From Bacteroidota bacterium (GTDB taxonomy: Bacteria > Bacteroidota > Bacteroidia > 2-12-FULL-35-15): 64,000 nt of DNA. Both the position numbers and the translations under genes were made by a program. Positions within the stretch are counted from its first letter, which is position 1; each line of letters starts with the position of its first letter. The notes below the pieces were generated by a model. The model had not been told where the DNA came from, made no database searches, and saw only the letters and a list, made by a program, of their open reading frames with translations. Positions 17,881 to 26,952 of this stretch are shown piece by piece. Location: positions 682,001-746,000 of the forward strand of contig JAFLBF010000001.1 in NCBI GenBank assembly GCA_017303895.1, in the 5' to 3' direction.

Positions 17881-18957
17881 TTGGAAACAAAAAAAGACAT
17901 ACGTGCTTTATCACTGGAGGAGCTAAAAAAAGTTTTCGTGGAAAACGGAGACCAGGCTTTCCGTGCCAAACAAGTATATGAATGGCTTTGGAAAAAGTCG
18001 GCTACCTCTTTCGATGAAATGACCAATCTGTCGAAAGCTACCCGCGAACTGCTCGATAAACATTTTGTGATCAATGCGGTGAAGGTGGATGATATGCAGG
18101 TGAGTAACGACCGTACCATCAAAAATGCATTCAAGTTATACGACAGTAATATTGTGGAAGGAGTGTTGATCCCGACCACGAATCGTATGACAGCGTGTAT
18201 CTCTTCACAAGTAGGATGTAGCTTAACTTGTAAGTTTTGTGCTACAGGTAAGTTGGAACGATTACGTAATTTGAATGCCGATGAAATTTATGATCAGGTA
18301 GTGTTGATCAAAAATCAGGCTGAAGAGAAATATAAAACACCTTTGACCAATATTGTGTACATGGGAATGGGGGAGCCTTTGTTGAATTACAAGAACGTAT
18401 TGGAATCCATTCACAAGATTACTTCACCCGAAGGTTTGAACATGTCGCCACAACGCATTACCGTGAGCACAGCAGGTGTTGCTAAAATGATCATGAAGCT
18501 GGCAGATGATAATGTTAAATTTAATTTGGCTTTATCATTACATGCTGCCAACGATGAAAAGCGGAATTACATTATGCCGATCAATGAGAGTAATTCATTA
18601 GAAGCATTGGCCGAAGCATTGAAATATTTCTATCAGAAAACACAAACGCGTGTTACATACGAATACATAGCATTTAAAGATTTTAATGACAGCTTGCAGG
18701 ATGCAAAAGAATTGGCCGCTTTCTGCAAACACATTCCTTGTAAGGTAAATATCATTGAATATAATCCGATCGATGATGGAGAGTTTCAGCAAACCACCAG
18801 CGAACGATTGGATGCTTTTGCCAAATTTTTAGAAAATAAGAACATCATTGTGAATGTACGCAGAAGTCGCGGAAAAGACATTGATGCTGCTTGCGGACAA
18901 TTGGCCAATAAAAATAAAGAAGGCTTTGTAAAGCGGAAGATGAAGGTTACAAAGTAA
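17881..18957 (+). CDS. rlmN: Dual-specificity 23S rRNA/tRNA adenine C2-methyltransferase RlmN
   Basis: This radical SAM enzyme methylates C2 of A2503 in 23S rRNA and A37 in some tRNAs. In its 358 residues the radical SAM motif GCSLTCKFC supplies Cys113, Cys117 and Cys120. The two cysteines of the methyl-transfer mechanism are Cys106 (seven before the cluster, as in E. coli) and Cys338 (DAACGQL). The start is TTG at 17881, giving METKKDIRALSLEEL, the expected family N-terminus; no ATG is available upstream in frame. The leader carries a 15-bp tandem repeat. Function is secure; the precise start is less so. Confidence 0.94.
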   Translation: METKKDIRALSLEELKKVFVENGDQAFRAKQVYEWLWKKSATSFDEMTNLSKATRELLDKHFVINAVKVDDMQVSNDRTIKNAFKLYDSNIVEGVLIPTTNRMTACISSQVGCSLTCKFCATGKLERLRNLNADEIYDQVVLIKNQAEEKYKTPLTNIVYMGMGEPLLNYKNVLESIHKITSPEGLNMSPQRITVSTAGVAKMIMKLADDNVKFNLALSLHAANDEKRNYIMPINESNSLEALAEALKYFYQKTQTRVTYEYIAFKDFNDSLQDAKELAAFCKHIPCKVNIIEYNPIDDGEFQQTTSERLDAFAKFLENKNIIVNVRRSRGKDIDAACGQLANKNKEGFVKRKMKVTK

Positions 18958-19021
18958 AGTGTATTAAGTACAATGTATTAAGAGTGAACAGCATAACAGT
19001 CCTCTTGACAAAAGAAAACAA

Positions 19022-19993
19022 ATGACAGTAAACGAAATAAAAGCACCGGTAGCAAAAGAAATGGAAGAGTTTGAATTAAAGTTCAAACACTCTATGAAAA
19101 GCTCTGTGCCGCTTCTCGATAAGATCACACAATACATTGTAAAGCGTAAAGGGAAACAGTTACGTCCCATGTTTGTATTCCTTTCTGCCAAAGTATGTGG
19201 AGAAATGAATGATTCTACTTATCGTGCTGCTTCCTTAATTGAATTATTGCATACAGCAACATTGGTGCACGATGATGTGGTGGATGATAGCAATGAGCGC
19301 AGAGGATTCTTTTCAGTAAATGCTTTATGGAAAAATAAGATCGCGGTGCTGGTGGGTGATTTCTTGTTGTCGCGCGGATTGTTATTATCGGTAGATAATC
19401 AGGATTTTCATTTGTTGGGATTGGTATCTAACGCAGTGCGTGAGATGAGTGAAGGAGAATTGTTGCAAATAGAAAAAGCACGTAAGCTGGATATTGATGA
19501 AACAGTGTATTATGAGATCATCCGTAAAAAAACAGCCAGTTTAATTGCCTCTTGTTGTGCTTGCGGAGCAGCATCCGTTACTACTGATAAAGCAGTGATC
19601 GAAAAGATGCAAAGCTTCGGAGAAGCAGTAGGTATTGCTTTTCAGATTAAGGATGACCTCTTCGATTATGGCGATGGAAGTAATATCGGTAAACCAACAG
19701 GTATTGATATCAAGGAAAAGAAAATGACCTTACCATTGATCTATGCGTTGAATAATGCATCTTATTTTGAAAAGCGCAGGATCATCAATATTGTAAAGAA
19801 CAACAATAACAATCCGAAGAAAGTAGCAGAGGTAATTGATTTTGTGATCAAGAGTGGAGGCATTCAATATGCCGAAACAAAAATGAATGAGTACAAAGCC
19901 AAAGCCATTGATCTGTTAAACACCTTCCCTGAAAGCCCGGCCAAAGCTTCTTTGATTGGTTTGGTAAAATATACTACGGAGAGGAAGAATTAG
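19022..19993 (+). CDS. Polyprenyl (all-trans) diphosphate synthase
   Basis: This 323-residue isoprenyl diphosphate synthase elongates farnesyl or geranylgeranyl diphosphate with IPP, most likely to the octaprenyl/heptaprenyl side chain of menaquinone. Both aspartate-rich Mg-binding motifs are visible: LVHDDVVDDSNERRG (about residues 82-96) and KDDLFDYGD (about 213-221). The KGKQLRP motif near residue 45 binds IPP. Product chain length cannot be read from sequence. The last 162 bp of the gene (19832-19993) recur at 28349-28510, just beyond a run of four T9SS genes. The local copy joins the intact frame and ends in TAG. Confidence 0.93.
   Translation: MTVNEIKAPVAKEMEEFELKFKHSMKSSVPLLDKITQYIVKRKGKQLRPMFVFLSAKVCGEMNDSTYRAASLIELLHTATLVHDDVVDDSNERRGFFSVNALWKNKIAVLVGDFLLSRGLLLSVDNQDFHLLGLVSNAVREMSEGELLQIEKARKLDIDETVYYEIIRKKTASLIASCCACGAASVTTDKAVIEKMQSFGEAVGIAFQIKDDLFDYGDGSNIGKPTGIDIKEKKMTLPLIYALNNASYFEKRRIINIVKNNNNNPKKVAEVIDFVIKSGGIQYAETKMNEYKAKAIDLLNTFPESPAKASLIGLVKYTTERKN
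19832..19993 (+). repeat. Direct repeat, copy 1: 3' end of the polyprenyl synthase gene
   Basis: These 162 bp align without gaps to 28349-28510 with ten differences. Eight of the ten change a codon without changing the amino acid, one swaps the stop codon (TAG/TAA) and only one alters a residue (Thr/Ser). Confidence 0.93.
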
Positions 19994-20320
19994 GTTTATC
20001 AATTACATTACATTCTTGTCACAATATTTATTCTTAGCAATTAAATTTCAACAGTAATTTTTACGATTTTCTCTTTTTCTCATAATTCCAATTGTTTGAT
20101 TCGATTGTTTTTCTGTGCATAATATATTGATTTACGGAAAGTTTAGATGGGTTGCAAACAGTGACTTACTTGTCCATAGAATCCCATTTTTAAAAATATA
20201 CCTTTCGAAAAATTATTTCAATTTTTCGAAGACTTAAGCAAGAAAAATAGTTTTCAGACCCTATTGCACAGGAACTATTAAGGGGATATCATTGCCCCAT
20301 AAAATCTAAAAATTTATTCC
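19994..20320. other. 327-bp intergenic region before the T9SS block
   Basis: No gene is seen here. It contains an 11-bp AT-rich hairpin (20204-20214 / 20220-20230, core TTCGAAAAATT) without a T run. A weak candidate promoter for the next gene has TTG at 20264-20266 and TATCATTG at 20287-20294, 20 bp apart, with one mismatch to TAnnTTTG. The latter sits inside a small GGGG...CCCC hairpin (20282-20298). If the T9SS block is an insertion, its left boundary lies at or within this region. Confidence 0.6.
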
Positions 20321-23300
20321 ATGAAAAAACTACTATTCATGCTTTTGCTTCTAAGCAATGCTAATTTGTTAAGGTCACAATCAGAGCTTCACATCTTTAC
20401 AGAATGGGCATCCAGTGCAGGGTCACAAAACTTTTTTCATAAAAGCAGAACAAAAACTGATGGAAGTGGGAATGTATATGTTGCAGGTGCAACAGTAAAC
20501 AGTAGTGGGAATTATGATATTCTGGTTGCAAAGTATAATAGCAGTGGAGTTCAGCAATGGATTCAGCAGTACAATGGTTATGAAAACTATCATGATTTTG
20601 CAACAGAGGTTTGCGTGGATGGAAGCGGAAATGTGTATATAACAGGTACGGTTTCTGACTCATCTTCAGTTCAAGGGAGTGATATTATTACAAACAAATA
20701 CAATAGTAGTGGCACATTGCAGTGGAGCGCAAGGTATAATGGCTCAGGAAATTTTTATGATTCAGGTGCTGATATTATTGTAGATGCCAGTGGGAATGTT
20801 TATATAACTGGTGGTACGTATACTTCCACATCAATGCCTTATTCAAATGGAATTACAATAAAGTATAATAGTAGTGGAACACAACAGTGGGCAACACTTT
20901 ATAATAATGCTACTTACAATTTAAGTGAGGTTGGAGCAAAAATAATTTTTAACGGTTCTACAAAAGTTTCGGTTGCCGGAGCAATTCAGACAGGTTTGAA
21001 CACTTATTCTTATGGGAGATTAGATTATAATATCAGTACAGGCGTACAGTCGGGTGGAGTTATTTTAGGAACGGGAACAAGTAATATTGATCAGGTAGGA
21101 GATTTTGTACAGGATGCTAATTTAAATTCATATATAGCTGGAGCAACTTATGATAGTGTTGGAGGAACGGGTTATAATTATTACATAATGAAACTGGATA
21201 GTACACTAGCAATGCAATGGGAACGTACCTATAACGGTGCAAGTAATTTAGATGATATGGCAAATGGGATTAAAGTTGACCCATGGGGAAATGTATATGT
21301 AACAGGTTATTCAACCTCTTCTACACAAAAGAAAAATATTGTTACCCGTAAGTATAACAGTGCCGGTAGTGTTATTTGGACACAGACCTACAACGACACA
21401 CTGAATGGAGATGATGCGGGAATGGCAATGGCAATGGATGCAAGTGGTAATATTTGTATTGCAGGATACGATAGCACTGTGCTTGGTTCAACCAATTATC
21501 TTGCGATCAAATATGACACTTCGGGTGCCCAACAATGGATCATTCGATACGATGGAATAAAGCATTTAAAGGACATGGCAACAGATGTTTGTATAGATAA
21601 TAATGGTGATTTTGTAGTAACTGGAATGAGTGAAACAGCTCCCGCTACTTATGAATATGTAACAATTAAATACGTTGAAAAAAATATTACAACTCCTACT
21701 GATGCTTTAGGAGAAAACCCTCAAACAGGTTTTGATTACTTTGAGAATAAAGGACAATTAATTGCAGCAGACACTACTCTAATTCCTGATGTGAAATACT
21801 ATTGCACGAGTATGCAGCCCGCATTGTATTTTAAAAATAATAGTTATAGTATGGTTTTTGCTCATGCAGATACGACAACAACGCCTGATACTCTTCATCG
21901 AATTGATGTTGAATTTAATAAAGTAAATCCCAATGCAAAAACCTATGCAATGGAAGAACAGGAGTATTTTAATAATTATTATTTAGGACATATTCCTCAA
22001 GGAATATCACAAGTGCATTCAAACAAAAGATTAGTAACTACAGATTTATACACTAATATAGATGTTGAGTATTCAAGTAATCAAAATGGGTTGAAATATT
22101 ATTTTGTCATTAAACCCGGGGCATTTCCTAATACAATTGAAATGGAATACACAGGAGCTAGTTCATTTAACCTTGACGGTAGCACAAATGCTTTAACAAT
22201 TAATAGTAGTGTAGGCAGCATAACATACGGACGTCCGACAGTATACCAAGTCAATAGTAGTAATATTGTTGTGCCGATAACAGGATGGACTGCAGATTGG
22301 CAAACAAACGGTGCTAGTAACAAGTATAAATTTAATGTAGGAGTGTATGATAGTACTAAAACGTTAATAATAATGGTTTCCGGTATTTCTTATCCTGCAT
22401 CCCCAGCGGGCTCAAATGAAAATTTATGTTGGAGCACTTATTTTGGTGGTGGGAATGAAGATTATATCACTGGAGTGGATGTGGATGATATTGGCAGTCA
22501 GTTTATAACAGGATTTACTTTTAGCGATATTACAACATTTCCCCCTTTGCCTGGTGCATTTCAACCAAATCTTAAAGTAGGATATGATGCTTTTTTGGCA
22601 AAATTCAGAACTAATCATTATCTCCATTGGGGTACTTATTTGGGCGGTACACAAAATGATGTTAGTAATGATGTAAGAGTCAGAAAGTATGGCAATAAAA
22701 ATCCTTACATAGTGGGTTCAACACCATCTGCTGATTTCAAGTATTTTTCCAAAGTAGGGGCGCACAATGATAGCACACTTGGGGGCGTGCAAGATGGATT
22801 TATTGCAGAATTTGATAACAATTCTGGAAATCGGAAATGGATTACTTATTTTGGTGGAACAGGAAACGATCAGTTATTTAGTCTTGATTTTGATACTGCC
22901 GATAGAATGTTTATTACGGGTAGAACAAATTCGTCATCAGGAATAGTGTCTGTTGTGCCATCAGGGGCTTACACACAATCTTATGCGGGTGTTATGGATG
23001 CTTTTATTGCTCGTTTTACACCTGCCGATAATTATGATTGGTACACTCCTTATGGTGGATCAGGGTTTGATGAAGGTGTCTCTGTAAAAGTGGATATTTA
23101 TAATAATGTTTTTATTTACGGAAATACATCCAGTCCCACAGGGTCAGGAGCATTGCCAACAACAAACCCTTCTGGGGCAGCAGATTATTATGACAACTCA
23201 TTAGGCGGAGCACAAGATGTCTTTATTGCAAAATTTTCTTTTGGGGGAACTCCTCAATGGGGAACTTATATTGGAGGAGATAGTCTTGAGGCGGCAGGAA

Positions 23301-24187
23301 GTAACGCTTTAGCTTTCAATAGTCATAATGATATTTATATAGGAGGATTGACTTTGAGTAATAACTTTCCAATGAAAAACTCATCTGCTTTTTTTGATAA
23401 TGCTTTTACTGGTGCCGATGGATTTTTAACTAAATTTAATGGTGCTAATTATGATACATTATGGAGTACTTATATCAGTGGGAATAGTTACCCTAACAAT
23501 ATAAATGTTACATCAATAGCGATAAATGGTGATAATGAAGTGTTTTTAGGAGGAATTACGGAGGATCTTAATTTTCCACTGATGCAACTTACCAGTTTTT
23601 TTTATCAAGATACTATGTTTGGAGCTTTTGGAAATACGGATGGTTTTTTGATGACTTTTAACGAATTGGATCAGCAAATACTTGGAACTTATTATGGAGG
23701 ACATGGCTTAGGTTATCAAGAACAAATTATAGATATGGCAATTTTTAATGATTATTTATATGCTGTTGGTGTTACAAATACAATTGAAACAAATAGTGTA
23801 AGGTCGTTTCCTTTATTTAATCCAGGCCTTTTGGCCTATTATGATTCTACTTACAATGGAGGGATGTATGATGGTTTTGTTTCCATGTTTTGCATAAATT
23901 CAGTCGTAGGAATTAATGAATTCAATTTTACTAATAACAGTAGTGCAAACTTTTTTGTTTACCCAAATCCGACAATTGAGCAATTGACTATTAAATTGAA
24001 AAAAGCGTTAAAAGAGAATGCCATAATTGAATTGTATTCAATTGATGGGAAATTATTATATTCGTATATACTTTTAAACCATCAGGAATCAATTAGTATT
24101 GATGTTAGCAAATTATCGCAAGGATTGTATTTGCTTAGAATTAAAAATGATGAATTAAATTCCAGTATTAAATTCTCAAAACATTAA
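20321..24187 (+). CDS. T9SS-secreted SBBP-repeat beta-propeller protein
   Basis: This 1288-residue exported protein has a signal peptide at 1-19. Two sets of SBBP-type propeller repeats are visible: residues about 25-450, with units such as DGSGNVYVTG...KYNSSGTQQW, and about 705-1180, with units such as WSTYFGGGNEDY...FLAKF. They flank a beta-rich segment at about 465-700 that begins FDYFENKGQL and resembles the domain often found at the head of SBBP proteins (DUF7948-like). The final 80 residues are a type A sorting domain beginning FVYPNPTIEQLTIKL. It is therefore likely exported across the outer membrane by T9SS and attached at the surface. Function is unknown; propellers of this kind are usually adhesive or structural. 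It is followed without gap by the next T9SS gene. Confidence 0.88.
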   Translation: MKKLLFMLLLLSNANLLRSQSELHIFTEWASSAGSQNFFHKSRTKTDGSGNVYVAGATVNSSGNYDILVAKYNSSGVQQWIQQYNGYENYHDFATEVCVDGSGNVYITGTVSDSSSVQGSDIITNKYNSSGTLQWSARYNGSGNFYDSGADIIVDASGNVYITGGTYTSTSMPYSNGITIKYNSSGTQQWATLYNNATYNLSEVGAKIIFNGSTKVSVAGAIQTGLNTYSYGRLDYNISTGVQSGGVILGTGTSNIDQVGDFVQDANLNSYIAGATYDSVGGTGYNYYIMKLDSTLAMQWERTYNGASNLDDMANGIKVDPWGNVYVTGYSTSSTQKKNIVTRKYNSAGSVIWTQTYNDTLNGDDAGMAMAMDASGNICIAGYDSTVLGSTNYLAIKYDTSGAQQWIIRYDGIKHLKDMATDVCIDNNGDFVVTGMSETAPATYEYVTIKYVEKNITTPTDALGENPQTGFDYFENKGQLIAADTTLIPDVKYYCTSMQPALYFKNNSYSMVFAHADTTTTPDTLHRIDVEFNKVNPNAKTYAMEEQEYFNNYYLGHIPQGISQVHSNKRLVTTDLYTNIDVEYSSNQNGLKYYFVIKPGAFPNTIEMEYTGASSFNLDGSTNALTINSSVGSITYGRPTVYQVNSSNIVVPITGWTADWQTNGASNKYKFNVGVYDSTKTLIIMVSGISYPASPAGSNENLCWSTYFGGGNEDYITGVDVDDIGSQFITGFTFSDITTFPPLPGAFQPNLKVGYDAFLAKFRTNHYLHWGTYLGGTQNDVSNDVRVRKYGNKNPYIVGSTPSADFKYFSKVGAHNDSTLGGVQDGFIAEFDNNSGNRKWITYFGGTGNDQLFSLDFDTADRMFITGRTNSSSGIVSVVPSGAYTQSYAGVMDAFIARFTPADNYDWYTPYGGSGFDEGVSVKVDIYNNVFIYGNTSSPTGSGALPTTNPSGAADYYDNSLGGAQDVFIAKFSFGGTPQWGTYIGGDSLEAAGSNALAFNSHNDIYIGGLTLSNNFPMKNSSAFFDNAFTGADGFLTKFNGANYDTLWSTYISGNSYPNNINVTSIAINGDNEVFLGGITEDLNFPLMQLTSFFYQDTMFGAFGNTDGFLMTFNELDQQILGTYYGGHGLGYQEQIIDMAIFNDYLYAVGVTNTIETNSVRSFPLFNPGLLAYYDSTYNGGMYDGFVSMFCINSVVGINEFNFTNNSSANFFVYPNPTIEQLTIKLKKALKENAIIELYSIDGKLLYSYILLNHQESISIDVSKLSQGLYLLRIKNDELNSSIKFSKH

Positions 24188-25584
24188 TGATGACTCTCAA
24201 AAAAACAGGCTTATTATTATTGATTGTGTTGTCATTCACAGTAAAAGCGCAATTGCCTCCTGAATGGGCTCCTGCGGGTATGCCTTTGTACGGAAGTCAA
24301 GTTCGATGTGTTTATTCAGATACGATTAATGATATACTTTATGTAACAGGTGAAATTTTAACATCCCCAACAAGCTTTTCAAATTATTACATCTGCAAAT
24401 ACAATGGCTCAGGCTGGAGTACATTGGGTGCATTTAATGACCAACTTCTTTCACTTACCACTTATAATGGAGAGTTAATAGCAGCAGGATTTTTTACGAG
24501 TGTAAGTGGTACCCCGGTTTCTTACATTGCCAAATACAATGGTACTAGCTGGCAGCCTTTTGGAAATTTTGATAACCCGGTTACAAAAGTCAAAGTAATA
24601 AATGGAGAGTTATATGCAGTGGGATATTTTAGTACTATTGATGGTGTGCCAATACATCGAGCCGCGAAATGGAACGGAAGTACTTGGTCAGATATTCATG
24701 GATTTTCTTTAGACCCTACAGGTTGTATGCTGTTTGATATTGAAATATACAATGGGAATGTTTATGTATGTGGTAATTTTTATGATGATATCTCGGAGAT
24801 CATTGATTTGGCTGTATATAAAGACGGAGTATGGCAGAAAGTTGGTGTAGGAATAACAGGTGCTTTTACTAGTTTGGAAAAATTTGCAAAATATAGAAAC
24901 GAATTAGTTATAGTTGGAGGAATATTAAAGCCGGAAGGGAATATTGGTCATGGAATACAGAAATGGAATGATACTATTTGGTCGGAAGTGGGTGACGGTG
25001 TACAGGATTGGAGTGATACATATGGTTATGCTACAATTAAGGATGCAACTGTCTACAATAATGAGCTGTATGTTGTCGGAGGATTTGGTCATGCAGGTCA
25101 TATTCAGGGAAATGTTTTAGCAAAATGGGATGGTATAAAATGGTGTGGATTAGCTACTAAAAATGTATTTAATGTAAACACGGGTGGAGCTACGTCTGTT
25201 TGTTTTTTCAATGATACGCTATATTTGGGTATTGCTAATGATACACTTAATAATATTTTTACAAATTCTTTGATAAAATATCTTGCAGGTAGTTACACAG
25301 ATACCTGCAGCATTAATTTTACAGGTGTTAACGAAATAACAAATTACAATTCATTTTTATTGTATCCCAATCCCGCTCAATCCATTATAAACATAGAATT
25401 TAAGAATTCAATTTCAGAAAGCTACACATTAAGCATTGTGAATGTGTTGGGTGAAACTGTTTATTCCAAACAGATGAATGATCCCCAACTTCAAATTTCA
25501 GTAGATGAATTTCCAAGTGGTATTTATGTAGTGCAGGTGCAGAATGAAAAGGGCATCTGGAGCAAGAAATTTGTGAGAGACTAA
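24187..25584 (+). CDS. T9SS-secreted kelch-like propeller protein
   Basis: This 465-residue exported protein has a signal peptide at 1-22 (MMTLKKTGLLLLIVLSF). Repeats such as AKYNGTSWQPFGNFDNPVTKV and AKWNGSTWSDI recur about every 45-60 residues, as in a six- or seven-bladed propeller. A type A sorting domain begins at about residue 392 (LLYPNPAQSIINIEF). Its ATG overlaps the preceding stop codon (TAATG), implying translational coupling. It is a paralogue of the gene at 26949 and shares nearly identical DNA over the sorting domain with that gene and the one at 25663. Ligand and role are unknown. Confidence 0.85.
   Translation: MMTLKKTGLLLLIVLSFTVKAQLPPEWAPAGMPLYGSQVRCVYSDTINDILYVTGEILTSPTSFSNYYICKYNGSGWSTLGAFNDQLLSLTTYNGELIAAGFFTSVSGTPVSYIAKYNGTSWQPFGNFDNPVTKVKVINGELYAVGYFSTIDGVPIHRAAKWNGSTWSDIHGFSLDPTGCMLFDIEIYNGNVYVCGNFYDDISEIIDLAVYKDGVWQKVGVGITGAFTSLEKFAKYRNELVIVGGILKPEGNIGHGIQKWNDTIWSEVGDGVQDWSDTYGYATIKDATVYNNELYVVGGFGHAGHIQGNVLAKWDGIKWCGLATKNVFNVNTGGATSVCFFNDTLYLGIANDTLNNIFTNSLIKYLAGSYTDTCSINFTGVNEITNYNSFLLYPNPAQSIINIEFKNSISESYTLSIVNVLGETVYSKQMNDPQLQISVDEFPSGIYVVQVQNEKGIWSKKFVRD
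25324..25584 (+). repeat. Sorting-domain DNA repeat, copy A
   Basis: This encodes the C-terminal sorting domain of the first propeller gene. It is closely similar at DNA level to 26731-26952 and to 28092-28352. The similarity to the third copy begins already at GGTGTTAACG, upstream of the domain proper. Confidence 0.85.
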
Positions 25585-25627
25585 ACTTCCTTTCAAATAA
25601 ATACCTATTTTTAGTATACCCTTTAGC

Positions 25628-25649
25628 TCTGAAACAGTTCCGTTTCAGA
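25628..25649. other. Small hairpin between two T9SS genes
   Basis: A perfect 8-bp stem, TCTGAAAC / GTTTCAGA with a 6-nt loop, lies 13 bp before the ATG at 25663. There is no T run. It could influence translation of the next gene or mRNA stability; this is inference. Confidence 0.45.
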
Positions 25650-25662
25650 TAAAAGTATAACA

Positions 25663-26952
25663 ATGCAAATTCGATTTATTCAGTTTATTATACTAGTATC
25701 TGTTTTTGCGCCTCTAAAAGCCCAGAACTGGACACTTATTGACACATCGGAAACACATACCTCAATGGCATTGAGAGATGTTGTCTTCACCAACGACTCT
25801 ACGGGATATGTTGTTGGAGGCGATGGCTTGGGCGATGGAGTAATTTTAAGAACAACAGATCATGGTAATACCTGGTGCTTAACAAATGTCACTAAAAACT
25901 TAAGGAGTGTTTATTTCCCTTCTCCAAACATTGGTTATGCTGTTGGTGAAAGTAGAACTATTTTGAAAACTACCGATGCTGGTAATACATGGAATTATCA
26001 GGTGGTGAATGTTGTTTCTTCTATGTACACGGCACAGACAGTTGTTTTTTTAAATAATGATACCGGCTTTGTAAGCTTAATCAACGGCCCAGGTTATGCT
26101 TTTTTAAAAACGTATGATGGAGGTGTCAATTGGATTAATGATATTTCTGATACGGTCCACGGTCGCTTCTTTTCAAGGATAAATGATTCAACAGTTTATG
26201 GGATGCATGCTCAGTTTTCTAAAACAGAAAACAACGGGGTTTCATGGACGAATAACAATGTAATAGTTGATATTAATTCGTGTGAAGGCATGTGCTTTTT
26301 AAATAGCACGAATGGTTTTGCTACAATTAATAAAGCCGGAGTTGCTCCCTGTTCCAATAATAGTAGTCTGATTGAAACTTCAGATGCAGGACAAACCTGG
26401 ATAGAAAAAAAATATGATTGCGGTGCTTTGTATTCAATTAATTTTCCAAGCACTACTATTGGTTATATGTTAGGAACCCCTGAGATAAATGGGGTTAGAA
26501 AATTATGGAAAACGATTGATGGTGGTACAAATTGGCTTTTATCAGAGTATGAAGTGGGATTGGATTATTATTCCACCAGTTGTTATGGTTTAAAATTGCT
26601 TTGTACTGATACAAGCACATGCTATATTATTACCAACTACGGAACAATTTTAAAAACAATCAATGGAGGAGGAAATAATTGGATGGTTGGATTTGGAAAT
26701 AGTATCGAAAATAATATTGATTTTAAACTGTACCCCAACCCAGCTCAATCCATTATAAACATAGAATTTGAAAATTCAATTTCTGAAAGCTACACATTAA
26801 ACATTGTAAATGTATTGGGTGAAACAGTTTATTTCAAACAGCTGAATGATCCCAAACTTCAAGTATCAGTAGATGAATTTTCAAGTGGTATTTATGTAGT
26901 ACAAGTGCAAAGTAATAAAGGGATACTCAGCACAAAATTTATAAAACAATGA
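25663..26952 (+). CDS. T9SS-secreted Ycf48/BNR-like propeller protein
   Basis: This 429-residue exported protein has a signal peptide at 1-20 (ending LKAQ). Repeats contain the BNR/Ycf48-like pattern, for example LRTTDHGNTW, LKTTDAGNTW, ETSDAGQTW and KTIDGGTNW, each followed by a FPSPNIGYAVG-type strand. This is the sialidase/photosystem-assembly-type seven-bladed propeller. A type A sorting domain starts at about residue 352 (KLYPNPAQSIINIEF). The Asp-box motifs do not make it a sialidase: no catalytic residues are evident. The next gene overlaps its stop by four bases (ATGA). Confidence 0.85.
   Translation: MQIRFIQFIILVSVFAPLKAQNWTLIDTSETHTSMALRDVVFTNDSTGYVVGGDGLGDGVILRTTDHGNTWCLTNVTKNLRSVYFPSPNIGYAVGESRTILKTTDAGNTWNYQVVNVVSSMYTAQTVVFLNNDTGFVSLINGPGYAFLKTYDGGVNWINDISDTVHGRFFSRINDSTVYGMHAQFSKTENNGVSWTNNNVIVDINSCEGMCFLNSTNGFATINKAGVAPCSNNSSLIETSDAGQTWIEKKYDCGALYSINFPSTTIGYMLGTPEINGVRKLWKTIDGGTNWLLSEYEVGLDYYSTSCYGLKLLCTDTSTCYIITNYGTILKTINGGGNNWMVGFGNSIENNIDFKLYPNPAQSIINIEFENSISESYTLNIVNVLGETVYFKQLNDPKLQVSVDEFSSGIYVVQVQSNKGILSTKFIKQ
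26731..26952 (+). repeat. Sorting-domain DNA repeat, copy B
   Basis: From TACCCCAACC onward this is almost identical to 28131-28352 for about 140 bp, then diverges in the last 70 bp. It is more distant from copy A. Confidence 0.88.

Noticed and set aside
17775-18179. A 134-residue open frame on the minus strand containing NKRIT repeats
   Set aside because: It is antisense to rlmN, and its repeat is simply the 15-bp tandem array read backwards.
20204-20230. Terminator for the polyprenyl synthase gene
   Set aside because: The 11-bp hairpin is AT-rich, has no T run and lies more than 200 bp after the stop.
25663-26952. A sialidase
   Set aside because: Asp-box-like repeats occur in many propellers; no catalytic Arg triad, Tyr or Glu arrangement is seen.
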